DNA of 64,000 nucleotides from Roseibium sp. Sym1 (lineage in GTDB: Bacteria > Pseudomonadota > Alphaproteobacteria > Rhizobiales > Stappiaceae), in the NCBI RefSeq assembly GCF_027359675.1, contig NZ_CP114786.1, positions 3,384,501 to 3,448,500 on the forward strand. Direction: 5' to 3'. Position numbers and translations under genes: made by a program. Below the pieces are notes generated by a model. It did not search any database. It saw nothing but the letters and a program-made list of their open reading frames with translations, and was not told where the DNA came from. Shown in pieces: positions 26,334-35,883 of the stretch; within the stretch, counting starts at the first letter, position 1, and each line of letters starts with the position of its first letter.

Positions 26334-27227
26334 TCAGGTGCCGGCGGTTGGGGGCATTTCCGCAAACAGCCATTCGCGGATGGCCTGGATCTTCATATCC
26401 TTCGCCCTTTGGGCCGGATAGACAAAGTAGTAGGCATTGCCTTCCAGCTCCGGACCGAACGGTTGCGTCAGCAGGCCATTTTCGAGCGCTTCCTGCACGA
26501 GGACTGTGCCCAGCAGCGCCACGCCCTGGCCGGCAATTGCCGACTGGATAACATGACTGTCGGTGGTCAGGACAGTGCCTGCAGTCGTATCGACACCGTC
26601 AAGGCCGGCGCGCAGGCACCATTTCTGCCATGACGGTGTGAACGCGTCCTGCTTGTGCCAGACGGAATGAAGCAGGGTCTGGCGTTTCAGGTCTTCCGGC
26701 GTGCGGACATCAAGTTTCGGGCTGCAGACCGGCAGGAACCGGTCTTCTGTCAGATGCTCGCAGATCAGGCTGGGAAACGGGGCCCCTCCGTAGCGGATCG
26801 CGCAATCGGCTGCACCGGAATGCAGGTCCACGACCGTTTCGTCCGGCTGGATGCGCAATGTGATGTCCGGATGGATCAGGTTGAAGCCAAGGGTTCTCGG
26901 CACCAGCCATCCCGTTGCAAAGGCCGTCGTTGTCGACACCGTAACGGCTTGGCGGGCAACATTTCGCCGGACTTCGCCGAGAACATCCGACATGGCGGAA
27001 AAGGCATCGTGGAACACCGGGAACAGCCTGTTGCCCGCTTCGGTCAGCCGGACCTGGCGCGGTTTCCTGACGAACAGCCTGGTGCCGACCGTTTCCTCCA
27101 GCAGCCTGATCTGATGGCTCACCGCCGTTGGCGTGACACCAAGTTCCGCAGCTGCGTGCTTGAAGCTCAAATGACGGGCGGCAGCTTCGAAGGCGCGTAG
27201 CGCGGCAAGCGGCGGAAGAGCGGCCAT
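26334..27227 (-). CDS. LysR-family transcriptional regulator (GcvA-like)
   Basis: A 297-residue LysR regulator. Its winged helix occupies residues 1-65 (LRAFEAAARHLSFKHAAAELGVTP, then AVSHQIRLLEE), with the effector-binding domain behind it. The N-terminus matches the GcvA-like subgroup. It is divergent from the azoreductase gene, with a perfect ATGAAT/ATTCAT palindrome just upstream of its start. The likely target is the azoreductase gene and its own promoter; the inducer is unknown. Confidence 0.92.
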   Translation of the reverse strand: MAALPPLAALRAFEAAARHLSFKHAAAELGVTPTAVSHQIRLLEETVGTRLFVRKPRQVRLTEAGNRLFPVFHDAFSAMSDVLGEVRRNVARQAVTVSTTTAFATGWLVPRTLGFNLIHPDITLRIQPDETVVDLHSGAADCAIRYGGAPFPSLICEHLTEDRFLPVCSPKLDVRTPEDLKRQTLLHSVWHKQDAFTPSWQKWCLRAGLDGVDTTAGTVLTTDSHVIQSAIAGQGVALLGTVLVQEALENGLLTQPFGPELEGNAYYFVYPAQRAKDMKIQAIREWLFAEMPPTAGT

Positions 27228-27229
27228 AG

Positions 27230-27244
27230 ATGAATCTCATTCAT
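27230..27244. promoter_or_regulatory. Candidate LysR-type operator
   Basis: Perfect palindrome ATGAAT-CTC-ATTCAT, three bases upstream of the LysR start codon in the divergent region with the azoreductase gene. The T-x11-A symmetry is what LysR proteins bind. The position suggests autoregulation. No binding data are available from sequence. Confidence 0.5.
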
Positions 27245-27376
27245 TTAAAGGCTGAGGAATTCGATTTTGCCTCGTCTGAAACTAGCCACTATCTCGAAGA
27301 GGCGCAACAACATCTGCCGAGTAACAGATGAGTTCAGATTATTCGATTTCCCGTGCGAAACAGAAGGAGATACTTC

Positions 27377-28066
27377 ATGGCCACATTGCTGCACATCGAT
27401 TCCAGTGCCCGAACCGGCGGCTCGGACGAACACCGGTTCGGTTCGCACAGCCGGCGGCTGACGCGCCGGTTCATAAATACCTGGAGCGCCGGTCGGCCTT
27501 CGGACAACGTGATCTACAGGGATGTTGGAGCGAACAGTCCCGCGCCCGTCACCGGCAAGTGGATCCACGCCGCCTTCACAAGGCAGGAAGATCGCGAGCC
27601 ATGGATGCACGAGGTGCTCGCGGAGAGCGACCGGCTGGTCGACGAACTCCTCTCGGCGGATATCATCGTGGCGGGCGTGCCGATGTATAATTTCGGCGCT
27701 CCGGCGCAGTTCAAGGCCTATATCGACAATGTCGTTCGCGTGGGCCGGACCTTCGGCTTCGACAGGAGCCGGCCCGGCGCCCCGTACTGGCCCATGGTGC
27801 CGGCGGGAAAGACACTGGTGCTGCTGTCCTCGCGCGGCGATTTCGGTTACGGCCCCGGGGAGCGGCTCGAGGCGCAGAACCATGTGGAACGGGGTGTCAA
27901 AACGCCCTTTGCCTATATCGGCGTGACCGATGTCCGGTCCATTGCCGTCGAGTTCGACGAATTCGCGGACGAACGCCTGAAGGCCTCGATTGCACAGGCC
28001 GAGAGGCAGGTCGATGAGCTTGTCGCCGAACTGTGTGCGGGGCTGGGCGCGGACAGGGCCGCCTGA
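27377..28066 (+). CDS. azoR: FMN-dependent NADH:quinone oxidoreductase / azoreductase
   Basis: Flavodoxin-like fold enzyme that reduces quinones and azo compounds with NAD(P)H. The 229-residue protein shows LLHIDSSAR at the first FMN loop, VPMYNFGAPAQFKAYIDNVV, and the SSRGDFGYGPGE and GVTDVRSIAVE segments of the AzoR family. The ATG at 27377 follows AGGAGATACTTC. It is divergent from a LysR gene, which probably controls it. The symbol is given by family similarity. Confidence 0.85.
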   Translation: MATLLHIDSSARTGGSDEHRFGSHSRRLTRRFINTWSAGRPSDNVIYRDVGANSPAPVTGKWIHAAFTRQEDREPWMHEVLAESDRLVDELLSADIIVAGVPMYNFGAPAQFKAYIDNVVRVGRTFGFDRSRPGAPYWPMVPAGKTLVLLSSRGDFGYGPGERLEAQNHVERGVKTPFAYIGVTDVRSIAVEFDEFADERLKASIAQAERQVDELVAELCAGLGADRAA

Positions 28067-28082
28067 CCCGCAGGTTTTCAGG

Positions 28083-29903
28083 TCAAAGCGGCCAGAATAC
28101 CAGGATCGCGGGAATGGCGACGGCCAGCACCAGGATCTCCAGGGGCAGGCCGATCCGCCAATAGTCACCGAAGCGGTATCCGCCCGGGCCCATGATGATG
28201 GTGTTGTTCTTGTGTCCGATCGGCGTCAGGAAGGCGCAGGAGGCGGCCACGGCAACCCCCATCAGGAACGGATCCGGGTTGACACCGAGCGAATTGGCGA
28301 TCTGGACGGATATCGGCGCCGCGATCAGGCAGGTCGCGACGTTGTTCAAAAAGTCGGACAGGGTCATGGTGACGATCATCAGGACGGAAAGCGTGACCCA
28401 GGCCGGCGCTCCGGCGGTCAGCGTGGTGATGCCGTCCGCGATCAGCTGGGCGTTGCCGGCCTGCTCGAAGGCCTGGCCGAGAGGGATCAGCGAGCCGAGC
28501 AGCACGATCACCTTCCATTCCACCGACTGGTAGACTTCCGTGCCGCTGACAAGACCGCTGGCGGCATAAAAGACCACGCAGGCTGCAAGCGCGACCGGCA
28601 GATAGGCGAAACCCGTGACGGCGGCGGCAATGGCGAGCACGAAACCGGCAATCGCGAGCCAGGCCTTGTTGCGCTGGATCACACCGGTGCTGCGGCCTTC
28701 CAGTGGCAGTACGCCGAGCCAGTTGCTGGCGCTTTCCAGCCGGTCCGGCGTGCCGAGCAGCAGGAGCACGTCGCCGGCGCGAATGATCTCGTGGCGGACA
28801 CGCTTCTGGATGCGGCGGCCCTGGCGGGAAATGCCCAGCAGCGTGACGCCCTGGCCGTAGAGCAGCCGGGTCTGGAAGGCGGACTGGCCGACGATGCGGG
28901 CGCTGTCGGGCGCGATCGCTTCGGTCAGGGTCAGCGCGTTGCCGGTGATGCCGCCCTTGTGCCGTTCGGAGCCGGCGAATTCCAGCTTGGCGGTGCCCAT
29001 GAAGGCTTCAATCGCCTTCGGGTCGCCCTCGACAAACAGGTAGTCGCCACTCTTCAGGGGCTCGCGCCGGGCAAAGCCTCGGATCCGGCGGCCGTTGCGG
29101 ATCAGGCCGATGATCGCGACATCCTTCTCCTCGGCAACCGGATAGAGATCTCCGACCGTCATCGGCTTGTCCTCGGGGATGTCGCCGAGCTTCAGTTCCG
29201 CCGAATAGAGGCTCTCCGCGAAACCGTCCTCTGCCGGCTTCTGGCGGAAATGACCGGGCAGCAGGCGCCAGCCGATCAGCGTGACGAAGGCGATGCCGCA
29301 GACCGCGACCACCAGGCCGACGGGCGCGAAGTCGAACATGGTGAAGGGGCTGCCGAGGGCATCCGAGCGGTATTCCGCGATCACGATGTTGGGGGGCGTG
29401 CCGATCAGGGTGATCATGCCGCCCAGGATCGTTGCGAAGGACAGGGGCATCAGGGACAGGCCGGGAGACCGGCCCGCTTTCCTGGCGGCCTCCAGGTCAA
29501 GCGGCATCAGGAGGGCGAGGGCGGCGACGTTGTTGATGATGCCCGAAAGGCCGGCGCCGACGACCGACATCAGGCCGACATGCCGCGCAAGGCCGTTGGA
29601 TGCGGACAGCAGACGCGCCGCCACCAGTTCCACCGCGCCGGAATTCATCAACCCCCGGGAGACGATCAGTACGAGCGCGATGATGATGACGGCCGAGTGC
29701 CCGAAGCCGGAAAAGATCTGATCGGACGGCACAAGCCCGAGCAGGGCCCCGAGAATCAGCGCGCCGAAAGCAACGAGGTCGAAGCGGATCCGGCCCCAGA
29801 CCAGAAGCGCGAAGACGGCGCCGAAAAGCAGGAACAAAGCGGTTTGGTCGAACGTCACGGTTGGCAGGCTCCGGTGCAGGGGCTGGTTGTGCCACCTGAC
29901 CAT
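28083..29903 (-). CDS. SLC13-family permease with two TrkA-C (RCK_C) domains
   Basis: A 606-residue divalent anion:sodium symporter-type transporter. Two membrane blocks (about 15-200 and 405-606) flank a cytosolic insert (about 210-385) that looks like two TrkA-C domains, which often bind nucleotides. The symmetric substrate hairpins are seen as NNVAALALLMP with GTPPNIVIAEY, and LNNVATCLIAAP with PIGHKNNTIIMGPGGY. Likely substrates are sulfate, dicarboxylate or similar anions. Neighbours do not specify which. Confidence 0.88.
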   Translation of the reverse strand: MVRWHNQPLHRSLPTVTFDQTALFLLFGAVFALLVWGRIRFDLVAFGALILGALLGLVPSDQIFSGFGHSAVIIIALVLIVSRGLMNSGAVELVAARLLSASNGLARHVGLMSVVGAGLSGIINNVAALALLMPLDLEAARKAGRSPGLSLMPLSFATILGGMITLIGTPPNIVIAEYRSDALGSPFTMFDFAPVGLVVAVCGIAFVTLIGWRLLPGHFRQKPAEDGFAESLYSAELKLGDIPEDKPMTVGDLYPVAEEKDVAIIGLIRNGRRIRGFARREPLKSGDYLFVEGDPKAIEAFMGTAKLEFAGSERHKGGITGNALTLTEAIAPDSARIVGQSAFQTRLLYGQGVTLLGISRQGRRIQKRVRHEIIRAGDVLLLLGTPDRLESASNWLGVLPLEGRSTGVIQRNKAWLAIAGFVLAIAAAVTGFAYLPVALAACVVFYAASGLVSGTEVYQSVEWKVIVLLGSLIPLGQAFEQAGNAQLIADGITTLTAGAPAWVTLSVLMIVTMTLSDFLNNVATCLIAAPISVQIANSLGVNPDPFLMGVAVAASCAFLTPIGHKNNTIIMGPGGYRFGDYWRIGLPLEILVLAVAIPAILVFWPL

Positions 29904-29963
29904 GAGACAGGTTCAATCTCAAGGCCGGCGATTGCACAGGCGCCTTCGCCGGCCTCCTGGTGG

Positions 29964-30647
29964 CTAGACCACGCTGACGACCAGCCCCGGTAATCCCTCC
30001 ACCGTCGCCTCGAGCCTGTCTCCGCGCATGACCGGTCCGACTCCGGACGGTGTGCCGGTCAGAATGACGTCGCCGGCATCGAGCCGGAACAGCTCGGACA
30101 GTTTCGAAATGACTTCCGGCACCTTCCAGATCATCTGGTTGAGATCGCCTTCCTGGCGGGTGTCGCCATTGACGGAAAGCGCGATCCGGCCTTCGCTGAG
30201 AAAGCCGCAACCGGCGGCCGCAACGACCGGGCCGATCGGTGCGGAGCGTTCGAAGGCTTTCGCGGCTTCCCAGGGGCGTCCGGCCTTTTTCGCTTCCGCC
30301 TGCAGGTCGCGGCGGGTCATGTCGAGGGAGACGGCAAAGCCATAGACACGGTCCAGGGCGTTCTCGACCGCGATGTTGCTCCCTCCGGATTTCAAAAACA
30401 CCGCGAGCTCGATCTCGTGGTGGACGTCGCCGGTCATGGGCGGATAGGGGAAGGTCCCTGAGGGGTCCAGGTTGTCCGGGTTCTTCTGGAAAAAGAACGG
30501 CGCCTCGCGGTCGGGATCATGGCCCATCTCGACAGCGTGGGCGGCATAGTTGCGCCCGACGCAATAGACCCTGCGGACGGGAAAGCCCGTTTGGCTCTTG
30601 TTTACGGGCAGGATGACGGGTTGGGGAGCCGGAATGACGGTCTGCAT
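29964..30647 (-). CDS. Fumarylacetoacetate hydrolase family protein
   Basis: A 227-residue single-domain FAH protein similar to FAHD1-type acylpyruvases and oxaloacetate decarboxylases. It has CVGRNYAAHAVEMG, the metal-binding HHEIELAVFL with Glu ligands, SLDMTRRDLQAEAKKAG, and GDVILTGTPSGVGPV. The ATG at 30645-30647 gives the family length; the upstream open frame is not conserved-looking. The natural substrate is unknown. Confidence 0.9.
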   Translation of the reverse strand: MQTVIPAPQPVILPVNKSQTGFPVRRVYCVGRNYAAHAVEMGHDPDREAPFFFQKNPDNLDPSGTFPYPPMTGDVHHEIELAVFLKSGGSNIAVENALDRVYGFAVSLDMTRRDLQAEAKKAGRPWEAAKAFERSAPIGPVVAAAGCGFLSEGRIALSVNGDTRQEGDLNQMIWKVPEVISKLSELFRLDAGDVILTGTPSGVGPVMRGDRLEATVEGLPGLVVSVV

Positions 30648-30735
30648 GGCGGCGGCACCTTCTTGAATTGGCGAGGTCACGCTTTTAGAGCGTTCCCCCT
30701 CGGGCTGTCGAGGGACTTGCTGCCCGGAATGCATC

Positions 30736-31404
30736 CTAGACCTGGAGCCGTCCGGAAACCGGGGCGTTGCTGTCCTGCGGATGGTTCACGAGCGCGGTGA
30801 GTGCCAGGCGCAGACCCTTTGCCGCGGTCGCCACCGACATGCTCGGCGCGCCGAGATTGTGCTCCAGCGCGGCGACCTCGGGAAGGTGGGGCAGGTGGAT
30901 CCAGCCCGCGGGGACCGGCTGGCCGGACCCGGCCAGGTGATGCAGGACGCCGTAAAAGAGATGGTTGCAGCAGAAGGTACCAGGCGCGTCCGATATGTCC
31001 GCCGGAACGCCGCCTTCGCGCATGGCCGTGACCATGGCACGGACGGGCAGGGTGCTCTGATAGGCGAGCGGACCGCCCGGCACGGTCGGTTCGCCCTGGA
31101 GGGCAACGCCGGCATTGTCTTTCAGGCCGTATCGGGTGCTGTCGTTGAAATTGAACGCGAAACGTTCGACGGAGACGGTCGCCCGGCCACCGAATTCGCC
31201 CAGCATGACAACGGCATCGGCGCCCGTGTCCCGCAATGCGTCCCGGACCGCGTCGATGCAGACGAAAAACGTGTTCGGAACGATGCGCGAGACGATTACG
31301 GCGCCGGCGATGCTTTCACCGTCGAGGCGCCTGGCAACCTGTTCGGCCGGATTGACCGGCGTCGTGCCGAAGGCTTCGAAACCGGTCAGCAGAATGGTCT
31401 TCAT
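30736..31404 (-). CDS. pcp: Pyroglutamyl-peptidase I (C15 family)
   Basis: Removes N-terminal pyroglutamate from peptides. The 222-residue protein starts ILLTGFEAFGTTPVNPAE. The Glu is in VSVERFAFNFND, the catalytic Cys lies in GTFCCNHLFYGVLHH, and the His in WIHLPHLPE, the complete Glu-Cys-His triad in normal order. Length is typical. It precedes the FAH gene by 88 bp on the same strand. Confidence 0.93.
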   Translation of the reverse strand: MKTILLTGFEAFGTTPVNPAEQVARRLDGESIAGAVIVSRIVPNTFFVCIDAVRDALRDTGADAVVMLGEFGGRATVSVERFAFNFNDSTRYGLKDNAGVALQGEPTVPGGPLAYQSTLPVRAMVTAMREGGVPADISDAPGTFCCNHLFYGVLHHLAGSGQPVPAGWIHLPHLPEVAALEHNLGAPSMSVATAAKGLRLALTALVNHPQDSNAPVSGRLQV

Positions 31405-31430
31405 CTGTCGCTTTCCCCACTGGGCCTTGG

Positions 31431-32699
31431 TCAGTCATCGTAACCGTCGGTGTCGGGCATGGTCCAGACCACGACGAATGTCAGGATCCCGGCGGCGACC
31501 AGGTAGAAGGCGGGGGCAAGCTGCAGGTGCGATTTCTCGATCAGGAAGGTGGCGACAAGGGGCGCCGTGCCGCCGAACAGGGCCAGCGGAATGTTGTAGC
31601 CGAGGGAATAGCCGGTCACCCGCACGGAGCGCGGGAACTGGGAGATCATGGTCGCCATCAGGGGGGCGAAGAAACACGACAGGACGGCGGCCAGGCCAAG
31701 CTGGCCCAGGATAATCATCACCGGGTTTTCGTGATGGATCAGCCAGAAGAGCGGCAGGCCGAACAGGGTGACGCCGCCCGAACCGATCAGCATCAGGGCC
31801 TTTCGGCTGGTCTTGTCCGCCAGGTAGCCGACCACGGGCAGCATCAGCATGAAGATCACCATGACGCTGGTGTTGATGGTGAGCGCCCGGCTTTCGCTCA
31901 GGTGGACGTAAGCCACCAGGTAGGACGTCAGGTAAACGAAGGTCAGGTAGAAGCCGACGCCGTTCAGGATGTTGCAGGCGATGGTTCTGAAAAGCGCGGG
32001 CCGGTGGTTGCGCAGCACTTCGCCGACGGGAACGCTCACCGGATCATGCGGCGAGGGCGGCAGGTCGGTGTCGTCGCCCTTGGTGCTGCTGCGGATCAGG
32101 AAACCGGTCAGGCCGACCAGCAGGCCGAAACCGAAGGGGATGCGCCAGCCCCAGCTGCCGAGATCGTCGGCGGGCAGGAGACTGGTGGCGAGGGCCGCAA
32201 CACCCGAGCCGAGCAATACGCCGAAAACGGCCCCGACCAACGCCCAGGAGACGACGAAACACCGCCGGTCCCGGGGCGAGATTTCATAGAGATAGACCGA
32301 GGATCCGGTGTATTCGCCACCGACGGACAGGCCCTGCAAAAGCCGGAGCAGCGTGAGGGCGAGCGGCGCCAGAATACCGATCTGGTCGTAGGTCGGCAGG
32401 AAGGCGATCAGCGTCGTGGGAATGGCCATCAGGGCGACGGAAATCAGCAGCGCCCTGCTGCGCCCGAGCCTGTCGGCGACATGACCAAGCAGGAGACTGC
32501 CAATGGGACGCATCAGGAACCCGGCGGCAAACACGCCGAAGGTGCTGATCAGGCTGACAGTAGGACTGCTGCTGGGGAAGAACTGGTGCGCTATGATCGG
32601 GGCGAGATAGCCATAGACGGCAAAGTCGTACCACTCGAGCGTGTTCCCGACGGTGCCCGCAACGATCTTGCGGATTTTGTTGTCAGCGGCCGACCCCAT
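31431..32699 (-). CDS. MFS transporter of the metabolite:H+ symporter family
   Basis: A 422-residue permease with 12 predicted helices. The MHS (ProP/KgtP-like) signature is seen in GFLMRPIGSLLLGHVADRLGR between helices 2 and 3, and LRLLQGLSVGGEYTGSS in helix 4. Substrates of the family are organic acids, betaines or proline. GGGGGAG precedes the ATG at 32699. It lies upstream of pcp, so pyroglutamyl peptide use is a possible link. Confidence 0.9.
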   Translation of the reverse strand: MGSAADNKIRKIVAGTVGNTLEWYDFAVYGYLAPIIAHQFFPSSSPTVSLISTFGVFAAGFLMRPIGSLLLGHVADRLGRSRALLISVALMAIPTTLIAFLPTYDQIGILAPLALTLLRLLQGLSVGGEYTGSSVYLYEISPRDRRCFVVSWALVGAVFGVLLGSGVAALATSLLPADDLGSWGWRIPFGFGLLVGLTGFLIRSSTKGDDTDLPPSPHDPVSVPVGEVLRNHRPALFRTIACNILNGVGFYLTFVYLTSYLVAYVHLSESRALTINTSVMVIFMLMLPVVGYLADKTSRKALMLIGSGGVTLFGLPLFWLIHHENPVMIILGQLGLAAVLSCFFAPLMATMISQFPRSVRVTGYSLGYNIPLALFGGTAPLVATFLIEKSHLQLAPAFYLVAAGILTFVVVWTMPDTDGYDD

Positions 32700-32814
32700 G
32701 ATACTTCTCCCCCGGACGTCCAGTTCCTCTGTCCGAGGAATTTAGGGAACATGTGTTTAGCTTCCGTTTCAGTGGCAGGGCGGAAGCGTTCGGGGCAAAT
32801 CCAGCAATGCGCCC

Positions 32815-32845
32815 GGCCGCACGCGGGGTGAACCCGCGTGCGGCC
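32815..32845 (-). terminator. Strong hairpin between ychF and the MFS gene
   Basis: A 13-bp perfect stem (GGCCGCACGCGGG / CCCGCGTGCGGCC) with a five-base loop, ending eight bases from the ychF stop. On the minus strand it would follow ychF. No T-run comes next, so it may act as an mRNA-protecting or Rho-assisted structure rather than a classic terminator. Confidence 0.55.
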
Positions 32846-32852
32846 GATCAGG

Positions 32853-33953
32853 TCAGGTGTTGAACTTGAACAGGAGCACGTCGCCGTCCTTGACGATGTA
32901 TTCCTTGCCTTCGTCACGGGCCTTGCCGGCTTCCTTCGCGGCGCTTTCGCCGCCAAGGCCGACATAGTCGTCATAGGCAATCGTCTGCGCGCGGATGAAG
33001 CCGCGTTCGAAATCCGTATGGATCACGCCGGCCGCTCCCGGCGCCTTGGTGCCCTCGGTGATGGTCCAGGCGCGGGTTTCCTTCGGTCCGGCGGTGAAAT
33101 AGGTGATCAGGCCGAGCAGGTCGTAGCCGGCACGGATCATGCGGTCGAGGCCGGGCTCTTCCAGGCCGATCGTTTCCAGGAATTCTTCCTGTTCTTCCTT
33201 GTCGAGCTGGGAGATTTCCGCCTCGATGGCCGCGGAGATCACGACGGCGATCGCACCTTCCTCTTTCGCCTTGGCTGCCACTTTTTCAGACAGGGCATTG
33301 CCCTCGGCCGCGGACGCTTCGTCGACATTGCAGACATAGAGGACCGGCTTTGCGGTCAGAAGGTTCAGGCCCTTCAGGATCCTGGCCTCTTCCGCGTCCG
33401 AGGTTTCGAGCATGCGTGCCGGCTTGCCGTCCTGGAGGAGGGCCAGCGCCGCTTCCATGATCGGCAGGACCGCCTTGGCTTCCTTGTCGCCACCGGTCGC
33501 CTTCTTCTTCAGGGGCGCGATGCGCCGCTCCAGGCTTTCCATGTCCGCGACCATCAGCTCGGTCTCGACCGTCTCCGCGTCGGCAATCGGGTCGATGGCG
33601 CCGTCGACATGGGTGATGTCGTCATCCTCGAAGCAGCGCAGCACATGGGCGATGGCGTCGACTTCGCGGATATTGGCCAGGAACTGGTTGCCGAGACCTT
33701 CGCCCTTGGACGCGCCGCGCACCAGGCCGGCAATGTCCACGAATGTGATGCGGGTCGGGATGACTTCCTTGGATCCGGCGACTTCGCGGATGGCGTAAAG
33801 GCGCGGATCGGGGACGGCTACCTCGCCGGTGTTCGGCTCGATGGTGCAGAAGGGATAGTTGGCAGCCTGGGCGGCTGCGGTCTTGGTGAGCGCGTTGAAG
33901 AGCGTGGACTTGCCGACATTCGGCAGTCCGACAATGCCGCACTGGAAACCCAT
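32853..33953 (-). CDS. ychF: Ribosome-binding GTPase/ATPase YchF
   Basis: An Obg-related P-loop enzyme that binds ribosomes and usually prefers ATP. The 366-residue protein starts GFQCGIVGLPNVGKSTLFNA, has VDIAGLVRGASKGEGLG as switch II, and uses NVDE in place of the GTPase NKxD, the known cause of ATP preference. A TGS domain ends the protein. An open frame continues far upstream but is antisense to the peptidase gene, so it is ignored. Confidence 0.97.
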   Translation of the reverse strand: MGFQCGIVGLPNVGKSTLFNALTKTAAAQAANYPFCTIEPNTGEVAVPDPRLYAIREVAGSKEVIPTRITFVDIAGLVRGASKGEGLGNQFLANIREVDAIAHVLRCFEDDDITHVDGAIDPIADAETVETELMVADMESLERRIAPLKKKATGGDKEAKAVLPIMEAALALLQDGKPARMLETSDAEEARILKGLNLLTAKPVLYVCNVDEASAAEGNALSEKVAAKAKEEGAIAVVISAAIEAEISQLDKEEQEEFLETIGLEEPGLDRMIRAGYDLLGLITYFTAGPKETRAWTITEGTKAPGAAGVIHTDFERGFIRAQTIAYDDYVGLGGESAAKEAGKARDEGKEYIVKDGDVLLFKFNT

Positions 33954-34187
33954 GGGAGTTCGCTTTCGGTTGGTCTGAAACTGTTGCCGCGCTTCATGCC
34001 CGAGCGCAACGGACAGGTCAAGGCTTTGCGCGGGGTTGAGGCGCATGCAACGGCAACAGATTGCCGGGACAGAACCGCCGGGGCGCGGGCCAGGCGCAAT
34101 GAAACCGGATGAACGCTTTCCTCCGATCCGGGATCGGCTATACTCGCGCCGGTGTTTTGGGCGATTTGTATTGGGAATTGAAACGGG

Positions 34188-35873
34188 ATGGTTTCCAGTC
34201 TCAGGAAGTCCGGCGTCCGGAGGTTCCGGTCGGCCGTCGCCCTCGTGCTCATGGTCTGCCTTGGCCAGGGTCTCCTCGAAAGAGGAGCCCGGGCACAGTC
34301 CTTCGATCCGGGATCGCTGACCGGGCTCTACGGCGACACGTCCATCGATCCGGCCCTGCTCGACACTGTCGGCCGGGCGGAGGTGACCCGGGCCTACATA
34401 CCCGACGCCATCGACCTGTCGCCCATGATGCCGCCACCTTTGCTGCAGATTCACGGCAGTTGTGTTTCCTATGCCATCGGCTATGCCATCCGCGGCTATT
34501 ACGCCGCCCTTGAGAACAATGTCTCGCCTGGCAGCCGCGCCTTCACACCGAGCCCGGCCTTTCTCCATTCCCAGATCCGCGACAAGGGTGAAACCTGTGA
34601 AAACGCGGGCAGTCATGCCTTTTACGCCTTGTCCTATTTCAAGGGGCAGGGCGCGCCCGATCTCGACGCCATACCGGATATTGCCATGTGCTCGGAACGG
34701 GTGGAGCGGCCATCGGCGCCTCCGGACCGGTTCCGCATTCGCGATTTCCAGTTCATCTACGTCGTCGAGCGCGACAGGCGGCCCGTCAGCAACCGGGACC
34801 TGGATGCCATCAAGCAGCAGCTTGCCAAGGGGCATCCGGTCGCGGCCGGCTTCCGGATGATGGCGGTGGTGCCCTCGGCGCGTACGCCCGACGGGGTCAC
34901 GTTGCAGTATCTGAAGGCCGGCGAGATCTACCGGGGCTCGCATGGGCCGAATGGGGGCGCGGCCGGCGGTCACCAGATGGTGCTGGTCGGCTATGACGAA
35001 CGCCGCCAGGCTTTCCTGGTGCAGAATTCCTGGGGGCCCTATTGGGCCGGAGACGGGTATGGCTGGATCAGCTATGACGCGGCACGGGCCGATCTGCGCA
35101 ATGCGTCGGTGATGCGCACAAGGATCGATCCGCCGCGACCGGTTCCCGGGATCACCCGCACGGACCGTGACAACCAGGTGGCGTTCAGGGGTGACGCCTG
35201 CAGCAGTCTCTATGTCAGCGAGGACACGCCGGACGGCTTGCCCCTGGTCAGTGGATTCGTCAGCAGCCAGGCGGCCCTTCTCAAGCTGCGTTCGGAATTT
35301 CCGGAAGAGCAGATCCGGAAGGTCAATGTCCGACCCTGGCCGGTCTGCGAGGTGCTCAAGACGCTGGACCGGCCGCTGGCCGAACCCTCCAGGCCGCGCA
35401 TCCGCCTCCTTGGTGGCAGTGCCGACCTGGCCTATGGCGACTCGCTGGCTTTCGAGGTGACGGCGCCAGACTTCGCCTCGTTCCTCTATATCGTCTACCT
35501 GCAGGCGGACGGCACCGTGGTCAATCTGCTGCCGCGGCGCGGTCCGGTCCGCCGGCAGGTGCCATTCGGCGAGAGTTTTGTCTATGGCGACGGCCGTCAG
35601 GGCCGCCAGACCTTCACGGTACAACCACCGGCCGGGGCCGAGGCCATTGTGGTGATCGCGGCCCACAGTCCGGTGTCCCAGCTGGAGGCGCTGGAAGGCG
35701 AAGGCGGTGGCCAGTTCACCATGCCGGTCAGCGCGGAAGAGGGCAGCGGCATTGCCAACGACCGCTATTTCCTGACCGCCCTGAGGGCGGGCCTTGCCGA
35801 ACGGCCGGACGGGACCCGTCTGCCACGCGAGATTTCAGCCGCCGTGCTGCACCTGACAATCCGGGCCGAGTGA
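34188..35873 (+). CDS. Secreted papain-like (C1) cysteine peptidase with DUF4384 domain
   Basis: A 561-residue exported protein. After a signal segment (about 1-36), residues 80-310 form a papain-like domain with Cys92 in HGSCVSYAIGYAIRGYY, His262 in GGHQMVLVGYDE and Asn280 in VQNSWGPYW, the complete Cys-His-Asn triad. A DUF4384 domain (about 420-520, YGDSLAFEVTAPDFASFLYI and LQADGTVVNLLPR) follows. The triad order is normal for C1 enzymes, which are rare in such bacteria. The next gene is an OmpA-like protein in the same transcript. Target unknown. Confidence 0.87.
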   Translation: MVSSLRKSGVRRFRSAVALVLMVCLGQGLLERGARAQSFDPGSLTGLYGDTSIDPALLDTVGRAEVTRAYIPDAIDLSPMMPPPLLQIHGSCVSYAIGYAIRGYYAALENNVSPGSRAFTPSPAFLHSQIRDKGETCENAGSHAFYALSYFKGQGAPDLDAIPDIAMCSERVERPSAPPDRFRIRDFQFIYVVERDRRPVSNRDLDAIKQQLAKGHPVAAGFRMMAVVPSARTPDGVTLQYLKAGEIYRGSHGPNGGAAGGHQMVLVGYDERRQAFLVQNSWGPYWAGDGYGWISYDAARADLRNASVMRTRIDPPRPVPGITRTDRDNQVAFRGDACSSLYVSEDTPDGLPLVSGFVSSQAALLKLRSEFPEEQIRKVNVRPWPVCEVLKTLDRPLAEPSRPRIRLLGGSADLAYGDSLAFEVTAPDFASFLYIVYLQADGTVVNLLPRRGPVRRQVPFGESFVYGDGRQGRQTFTVQPPAGAEAIVVIAAHSPVSQLEALEGEGGGQFTMPVSAEEGSGIANDRYFLTALRAGLAERPDGTRLPREISAAVLHLTIRAE

Positions 35874-35883
35874 GGACGCCGAC

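Noticed and set aside
27990..29993. A 667-codon plus-strand open frame opposite the SLC13 permease
   Set aside because: Its translation is rich in Arg, Gly, Gln and Asp without any domain, as expected for the complement of a GC-rich gene. The minus-strand permease has clear motifs.
32853..35666. A 937-residue open frame on the minus strand that continues upstream of ychF
   Set aside because: The extra N-terminal part is antisense to the papain-like peptidase gene, has no family motifs, and the ychF start at 33953 gives the normal protein length.
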